Shown here: positions 59,202 to 64,000 of the stretch, one piece after another
Layout of the letters: each line of letters begins with the position of its first letter
Numbering within the stretch: the stretch's first letter is position 1
Assembly: GCA_965223835.1 (NCBI GenBank)
Contig: CBDCXQ010000001.1
Location: forward strand, 2,046,001-2,110,000
Direction: 5' to 3'
DNA length: 64,000 nt
Source of the DNA: CAVYXZ01 sp965223835
GTDB taxonomy: Bacteria > Chloroflexota > Anaerolineae > Aggregatilineales > Phototrophicaceae
The notes under the pieces: model-generated
Databases searched by the model: none
What the model saw: the letters and a program-made list of their open reading frames with translations, nothing else
Told to the model about the DNA's origin: nothing
Program-made: the position numbers and the translations under genes

Positions 59202-62200
59202 TCTTGTAAATCTGCTATCGCGGGACCTTGAGCCATTTCATGTGCCCCATCGATTGCCCGGCGCAAGTGCCCGGCCAGGGTTTCAGCATACGGATCGCGC
59301 ACCATCCAGCCGTGCTCTCCAGGCGAACTGATGACCTCTATATCCTCGGTGGCATAGTGTTGCCAGCCCAGCGTTACGTCAAACTGGTCGTGGTCTGAGC
59401 GTTCTTCAGCACGAAATAGTGTGATGTGCCCGGCATAAACTTGTGGTTGATAGGCCCGGTAAATCGCCGCGTAGGTTTCCTCTCGATGAAAAGTCTGGAG
59501 AAACGCCGGCAGTTCCTGGCCCGAACGTAGCCACAGATTCTTCATCACACGCATTGTGTTGAGACGGGCCGATTCAATTTTATAGGCAAGCCATTCAGCG
59601 CGGCTCTGCGCACGATCAGCCAGATACGCTGCCCCCTGTGATTGTAAATTGTGCCAGTGATGGTCAAACTTTTGCGAGAGTGTGCGCTCTTCCCATGTCA
59701 TCACTTCCTTGCCATAAGCGGGCGTCAAGGTGTCGAACATTGCCAGCAAGGCGACTGTTTCACCCTGTTGTACCAGTTGCTGAGCGATCTCGAAAGCGAT
59801 CATCCCACCCAGAGATGATCCGCCCAGATAGTAAGGTCCGGCAGGTTGAGCGGTGCGAATGTCCTTCAGATAGCGGGTTGCCATCATTTCGACACTCGTA
59901 TCCAGCGGCTCGTTGCCATCTGCTCCGTAAGCTTGCAATCCGTAAAACGGTTGATCCTCGCCGAGCGCTCGAGCAAGGTCACGATAGTACAAAACATGCC
60001 CATTGAGGTCATGAACACAGAAGAAGCGCGGGCGACCAGCACTCCCTTCATTGATGATGACCAATGAAGACCACGAATTGGATTGTATTTCGGCTGCGAG
60101 ACTTTCAGGAGCAACAGCAATGTTTTGCGCAACCGGCGGATTGATAAGCTGAGCGAGTTTCTCAATGGTGGGTGCATCTAACAGGCGTGAGACGGGTAGT
60201 TTCACATCAAATTGTTTGTTGATCTGCGCAAAGAGGCGGATCGCCAACAACGAATGTCCACCCAGATGAAAAAAATTATCGCGTATGCCAATGTCTTCAA
60301 CACCCAGCAGCTTTTCCCAGATTTCAACCAGTTGTTCTTCGACTGGGGAAGTGGGAGCCACTTTGGGTGTGGTCTCGTCAGTAATCGCAATTGTGGTTTG
60401 ACGTAACTGTCGCCGGTTTATCTTGCCACTGGGCAACAGGGGAAATTGATCAATGAGGACAAAAGTCGCTGGAATCATAAACTCTGGTAGGATATCAACC
60501 AGATAATCACGGCACATCGTATCCGTTAAATTGACGTCGGCTTCTGGCTGGACAAATGCAACCAATCGGTCGTGTTCGTTTTGAACGATGACCACTGCTT
60601 GATTTATCTGTGGATGATTGACAAGCGCATATTCTACTTCGCCTAGTTCGACGCGGAAGCCGCGCACTTTCACCTGATTATCGACTCGTCCGATATACTC
60701 AATGACGCCATTCGCTAGATGGCGGGCATAATCGCCGGATCGAAATAACCTGGCGTCGCTTGATGTTGAAAACGGGTCTTCTACAAAGCGTTCAGCCGTC
60801 AGATCGGGTTGCTGCCAGTAACCTGCGGCGATATTTTTCCCGCCGATATAGACTTCGCCGGGAAGTCCCTGCGGTACGGGATTCATAAAGTGATCCAACA
60901 AATATATCTGGGTGTTGGCGATTGGTTTACCGATGGGAACCATATTCATATCGTCTGACATCTGACGCGTATCAAAGACCGTGACATCGGCGGCGACCTC
61001 CGATGAACCATAAAGATTAATCAGTTTGGCGTGGGGTAGGGCTGCGTAGAAACGGGGAATCAGCTCAACTGGGAGCGCCTCGCCGCTTGTTACCCAAAAC
61101 CTTAACTTGTCGAGCTGATCGGTCAGATTGTCGTTCGTTTCAAGTAGTACCCGTAACAACGAAGGAACCACAATAAGGCGCGATACATTGTATTTGCTCA
61201 GAATTTCGACAAAGCGATTGGCGTCTTTTACGTCATCGTTAGCGATGATGACCGCCGGTATGCCCTTGAGCAAGGGGCCGAACATCTCCCACATCGAGTC
61301 ACCGAAGCTAATACTGGTTTTATGGCAACAGACTTCACCTGCAGTAAATGGAAATGTTTCCCACATCCATTGAAAACGATTTAGCGTAGCATCATGTTTT
61401 GCCATGACCCCTTTTGGGACGCCGGTGGACCCTGAGGTGTACAAGACATAAAATAGATCGTCGGGGGCGGGGGCAGTATCGGGAGGGGTGACAGGTTCTG
61501 CTGCCAATTCTTCATCGATAGCATCAACGGCGATCAAAGGAATGCCAACTGCCGACAATTGCGGTGTGTGTTGTTGCATGGTCAAAATCAAATTGGCACT
61601 TGAATCTTCAATCATGAACTTGAGGCGTTCAGCCGGGTAGGCCGGGTCCAACGGTATATAGGCTGCACCCAGCTTGAGAATGCCTAATAATCCGGCGACA
61701 AGTTCAAATGAGCGGTTCATACTCAAACCGACTAGATCGCCAGACTTTACCCCTTTTTTCCGAAGATAATGCGCGATCTGATTAGCTGTCTGATTCAACT
61801 GAGCATAGGTCAACTGTTCATCGCCATTAATGAGGGCAATAGCGTCTGGGGTTTGGTTGACTTGTTCTTCAAACAGACCCGGTATAGTGCCATCTTCACG
61901 ATAGGTTTTCGCAGTCGCATTCCAGTCAACGACGATCTGCTGATATTCTGCCGGGGTTATCAACTTTACCTGTGACAAAGGCTGATGGGCATCCCGGACG
62001 ATATTCTTCAAAGCGGTCTGCAAATGTATCAGCATCCGTTCAATGAAAGCATCGGAAAAACGGCTCTGTGAATATGATATTTGCAAAATCATTGCGGATG
62101 CAGGCATCACTGCCAGGGTAAGCGGGAAGTTGGTGCGTTCATAGGCAACGATGTCTTCAATTCGCAGGCCTGCCTCTTTGCCCGCTAAATTACCTATGGG

Positions 62201-63280
62201 GAAATTTTCAAAAACGATTGCGGTCTCAAACAATGGGCGATCATTGGGAATATCGCTCCAATTATGAATATCCGCCAGCGATGTATATTCGAACGGAGTC
62301 ATAGCGGATTGTTGCGCATGGATTGCTGTCAGCAGGTTGGCAACGGTTGAAGTGGCAGCCAGGCGCACCCGCATAGGCAATGTGTTGATCAATAACCCGA
62401 TTATATTTTCAACACCGGCCAGATCCGTCGCTCTACCAGAGACCGCCACGCCAAACAGTACATCGTCGTCGCCACTGTATACCGCCAGCAGCAGTGCCCA
62501 GGCGAGTTGCACGAGATTGTTGACGGTGCAGCGCTGATTGCGGGCAAATGTGCTGAGTGCCTGTGTTTCGGTTGCAGAGAGTGTTAGTTGTTTCGCTATA
62601 TATTGGTGGTCATTATTGGCGGGGTGGGGTGCCTGAATCGTTGTCGGAGCAACCATGCCTGCGAGTAAGTCTTGCCAGTAGTTTTTGGCCTGCTCTACAT
62701 CTTGTTGTACAAGCCACTCGATGTAGTCACGGTAGCGGCGTCTTGGGGGCAATTCGGCAATCGTGCCATTCAAGCTGGCTTCATAACTGACCATCAAGTC
62801 GTTCAGCAGATGGGTACCCGACCAACCATCAAGCAGCAAATGATGAAAGCTCCAGATCAATTTGGTTGTGTTGTCGGTCCACTGGATCAGCGTAATGCGC
62901 ATCAGTGGCGCTTTGTTCAACTCAAAACCACGCTGACGATCTTGCTCCAAAAACTGTGCTAATTGCTCATCCTTTTCGTCGGTTTTGTGTGTTCGCCAAT
63001 CGAGCACCACAAAGGGTAGTGTGACCTGTGAACGAATGATTTGGAGAGGCCGCTCACGTTTTTCCCACATAAACAGGCTGCGCAACTCAGGATAGCGGTC
63101 AACAATTTGCTGCCAGGCATTTTGGAAGGCAGTAATTTCGAGCGGGCCGCGCAAAGTTGCCGTAAACTGTTCAAAGTAGACGCTGCTGTCTGGTTCGGCG
63201 ATAACGTGATACAACATGCCTTCTTGAAGTGGAGACAGGGCATAAATATCTTCCACATCTTTTTGAGCGGTGCGAACCAT
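59195..63280 (-). CDS. NRPS termination module (C-A-PCP-TE)
   Basis: 1361 residues. The condensation domain (about 9-440) has LSPLQEGMLYH and the active HHLLLDG at 146-152. The adenylation domain (about 465-960) has YTSGSTGVPKG near 612, NLYGSSE, RSGDY, VKVRGFRVELGE and LPSGKINRRQL. The carrier domain has LGGHSLLAIRL (Ser about 1009). The thioesterase (about 1070-1361) has GGSSLGG (about 1156), Asp in AMFDTL and His in SPGEHGW. My alignment to GrsA gives the code G-D-W-I-V-S-L-A-D-K: the Asp at 235 that holds the alpha-amino group is Gly, and an Asp is at 236, as in beta-amino acid domains. It follows an epimerization domain, so it is probably a DCL-type condensation module that releases the peptide. 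Confidence 0.93.
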   Translation of the reverse strand: MVRTAQKDVEDIYALSPLQEGMLYHVIAEPDSSVYFEQFTATLRGPLEITAFQNAWQQIVDRYPELRSLFMWEKRERPLQIIRSQVTLPFVVLDWRTHKTDEKDEQLAQFLEQDRQRGFELNKAPLMRITLIQWTDNTTKLIWSFHHLLLDGWSGTHLLNDLMVSYEASLNGTIAELPPRRRYRDYIEWLVQQDVEQAKNYWQDLLAGMVAPTTIQAPHPANNDHQYIAKQLTLSATETQALSTFARNQRCTVNNLVQLAWALLLAVYSGDDDVLFGVAVSGRATDLAGVENIIGLLINTLPMRVRLAATSTVANLLTAIHAQQSAMTPFEYTSLADIHNWSDIPNDRPLFETAIVFENFPIGNLAGKEAGLRIEDIVAYERTNFPLTLAVMPASAMILQISYSQSRFSDAFIERMLIHLQTALKNIVRDAHQPLSQVKLITPAEYQQIVVDWNATAKTYREDGTIPGLFEEQVNQTPDAIALINGDEQLTYAQLNQTANQIAHYLRKKGVKSGDLVGLSMNRSFELVAGLLGILKLGAAYIPLDPAYPAERLKFMIEDSSANLILTMQQHTPQLSAVGIPLIAVDAIDEELAAEPVTPPDTAPAPDDLFYVLYTSGSTGVPKGVMAKHDATLNRFQWMWETFPFTAGEVCCHKTSISFGDSMWEMFGPLLKGIPAVIIANDDVKDANRFVEILSKYNVSRLIVVPSLLRVLLETNDNLTDQLDKLRFWVTSGEALPVELIPRFYAALPHAKLINLYGSSEVAADVTVFDTRQMSDDMNMVPIGKPIANTQIYLLDHFMNPVPQGLPGEVYIGGKNIAAGYWQQPDLTAERFVEDPFSTSSDARLFRSGDYARHLANGVIEYIGRVDNQVKVRGFRVELGEVEYALVNHPQINQAVVIVQNEHDRLVAFVQPEADVNLTDTMCRDYLVDILPEFMIPATFVLIDQFPLLPSGKINRRQLRQTTIAITDETTPKVAPTSPVEEQLVEIWEKLLGVEDIGIRDNFFHLGGHSLLAIRLFAQINKQFDVKLPVSRLLDAPTIEKLAQLINPPVAQNIAVAPESLAAEIQSNSWSSLVIINEGSAGRPRFFCVHDLNGHVLYYRDLARALGEDQPFYGLQAYGADGNEPLDTSVEMMATRYLKDIRTAQPAGPYYLGGSSLGGMIAFEIAQQLVQQGETVALLAMFDTLTPAYGKEVMTWEERTLSQKFDHHWHNLQSQGAAYLADRAQSRAEWLAYKIESARLNTMRVMKNLWLRSGQELPAFLQTFHREETYAAIYRAYQPQVYAGHITLFRAEERSDHDQFDVTLGWQHYATEDIEVISSPGEHGWMVRDPYAETLAGHLRRAIDGAHEMAQGPAIADLQDQ

Positions 63281-63283
63281 ACG

Positions 63284-64000
63284 CTAATCCTCCAGGTCTG
63301 CCAGCAAGTCGTCCAATTCACCTTGATCGATAAAGGCTGTTGGGAAATCAGAAGGTGAAAAACCACCCGCATCTGCGGTCAAACAATGGTTGATAAGGGA
63401 TTCTAAATTGGTGAAAAACTGCATAGCCAATGACTCGATGGTTGATCTGGTATGAATTGCTTGCGAGTATGTCCACGTGGCTTCCAGACAATCCTCTTTA
63501 ATCAGGCTGTTGATTTCAATCAAGTAACGACGAGTGTCCTGGGGGTAGCGGGTTTCACCAATTGCGGTTGATTCCAGTTTAAACAACGAATTCGGGCGAT
63601 CACCAATCCGACCCAAATAATTAAAGACGATTTCTGGCTCTGGCATTTGTGCTAAGCGTTCCTTGAGAACTGAGTCGTGACTTAGATGTTGCAATAGTCC
63701 GTGACCGATGCCATTGTTCGGAACTGTACGGAGCTGTTCCTTAATATCTAACAGCACCTCTCCTGGGTTACTGGATGATTTGATTGTCAACGCTATCGGG
63801 AACACGCTGGTGAACCAACCGACTGTGCGGGAAATATCGACGTTGCCAACGCTAGTTTCACGACCATGACCTTCCAATGCCAGCAAAATCGTTGTTTTGT
63901 TGGTCCAGTGGGTCAGGGTCATCGCCAGGGCGGTGAGTAAGACATCGTTGATGCGCGTGTGATAGACCTCTGGCACGTCATGTAAGAGTGCCGCCGTTTT
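63284..64000 (-). CDS. NRPS epimerization domain, C-terminal part (truncated by window edge)
   Basis: The frame runs open to the window end, about 238 residues visible. The E-domain motifs are recognisable: LEGHGRE, ISRTVGWFTSVFP, NNGIGHGLLQHL and VFNYLGRIG. Then comes the acidic linker FSPSDFPTAF and LDDLLADLED, typical of the end of E-terminated subunits and likely to dock with the next protein. The HHxxxDG motif and upstream modules are outside the window. It ends 3 bases before the next NRPS gene. The residue from this module should enter the peptide in D configuration. Confidence 0.9.
   Translation of the reverse strand, partial: KTAALLHDVPEVYHTRINDVLLTALAMTLTHWTNKTTILLALEGHGRETSVGNVDISRTVGWFTSVFPIALTIKSSSNPGEVLLDIKEQLRTVPNNGIGHGLLQHLSHDSVLKERLAQMPEPEIVFNYLGRIGDRPNSLFKLESTAIGETRYPQDTRRYLIEINSLIKEDCLEATWTYSQAIHTRSTIESLAMQFFTNLESLINHCLTADAGGFSPSDFPTAFIDQGELDDLLADLED

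Noticed and set aside
1..64000. tRNA, rRNA, CRISPR array, insertion sequence or prophage
   Set aside because: No such structure was seen on reading the intergenic regions; nearly all DNA is occupied by metabolic genes. A tool search for tRNAs and IS ends would be decisive.

Overview
The window looks like a chromosomal stretch of a free-living, heterotrophic bacterium, most plausibly a member of the Chloroflexota (Anaerolineae-like). This is inferred, not proven, from the gene mix: solute-binding proteins with short 'AQ'-ending signal peptides, a DUF1800/DUF1501 pair, many Gfo/Idh/MocA and SDR oxidoreductases, enolase-superfamily and PhyH enzymes, and a GMC oxidoreductase fused to a gluconate-dehydrogenase-subunit-3 domain. 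No rRNA, tRNA, CRISPR array or transposase was seen.

Layout. (1) 1-4.5 kb: a truncated sulfatase, a cytochrome P450, a second sulfatase and a Gfo/Idh enzyme. (2) 4.6-16.3 kb: two divergent transcription units carrying an inverted duplication of a Gfo/Idh + SDR cassette. Between the copies lie an AstE/aspartoacylase-like gene, a D-2-hydroxyacid dehydrogenase, a DinB-like protein and a dipeptide-type ABC importer without ATPases. The two Gfo/Idh copies are mosaic, which indicates gene conversion. (3) 16.4-28.4 kb: amidase, a two-subunit TPP decarboxylase of the sulfopyruvate decarboxylase type, a cyclase-family hydrolase, a class V aminotransferase, a complete Liv-type ABC operon, a cupin and an aldo/keto reductase. 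(4) 28.4-42.6 kb: a LacI-regulated catabolic block. Three near-identical 14-bp palindromes (28653, 31055, 42548) each sit just downstream of a promoter with a 17-bp spacer, and a lacI-type gene lies in the middle. The block holds two homologous ~700-residue cytosolic proteins of unassigned function, an acyl-CoA dehydrogenase, a frameshifted SDR, a small monooxygenase-fold protein, a sugar ABC importer with a Tat-exported binding protein, and the fused GMC oxidoreductase.

(5) 42.7-48.7 kb: a lipoprotein, DUF1501 and DUF1800 proteins, a small membrane protein and a NarL-type two-component system. (6) 48.8-59.2 kb: a remnant of a DUF1593-like gene, then sugar catabolism genes: racemase-like protein, TIM-barrel isomerase, DhaK/DhaL kinase subunits, GH51 arabinofuranosidase, fuconolactonase-like hydrolase, mutarotase, FAD oxidoreductase, PhyH dioxygenase and a mandelate racemase/muconate lactonizing enzyme. 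(7) 59.2-64 kb: the end of a nonribosomal peptide synthetase line, an epimerization domain followed by a C-A-PCP-TE termination module.

Taken together the window reads as a scavenging region for substituted sugars (sulfated, deoxy- and branched sugars or their acids) and amino-acid-like compounds, ending at a biosynthetic gene cluster. The most distinctive items are the self-contained LacI regulon around two unassigned large enzymes, and the duplicated Gfo/Idh-SDR cassette in which both enzymes carry the same unusual active-site substitutions.
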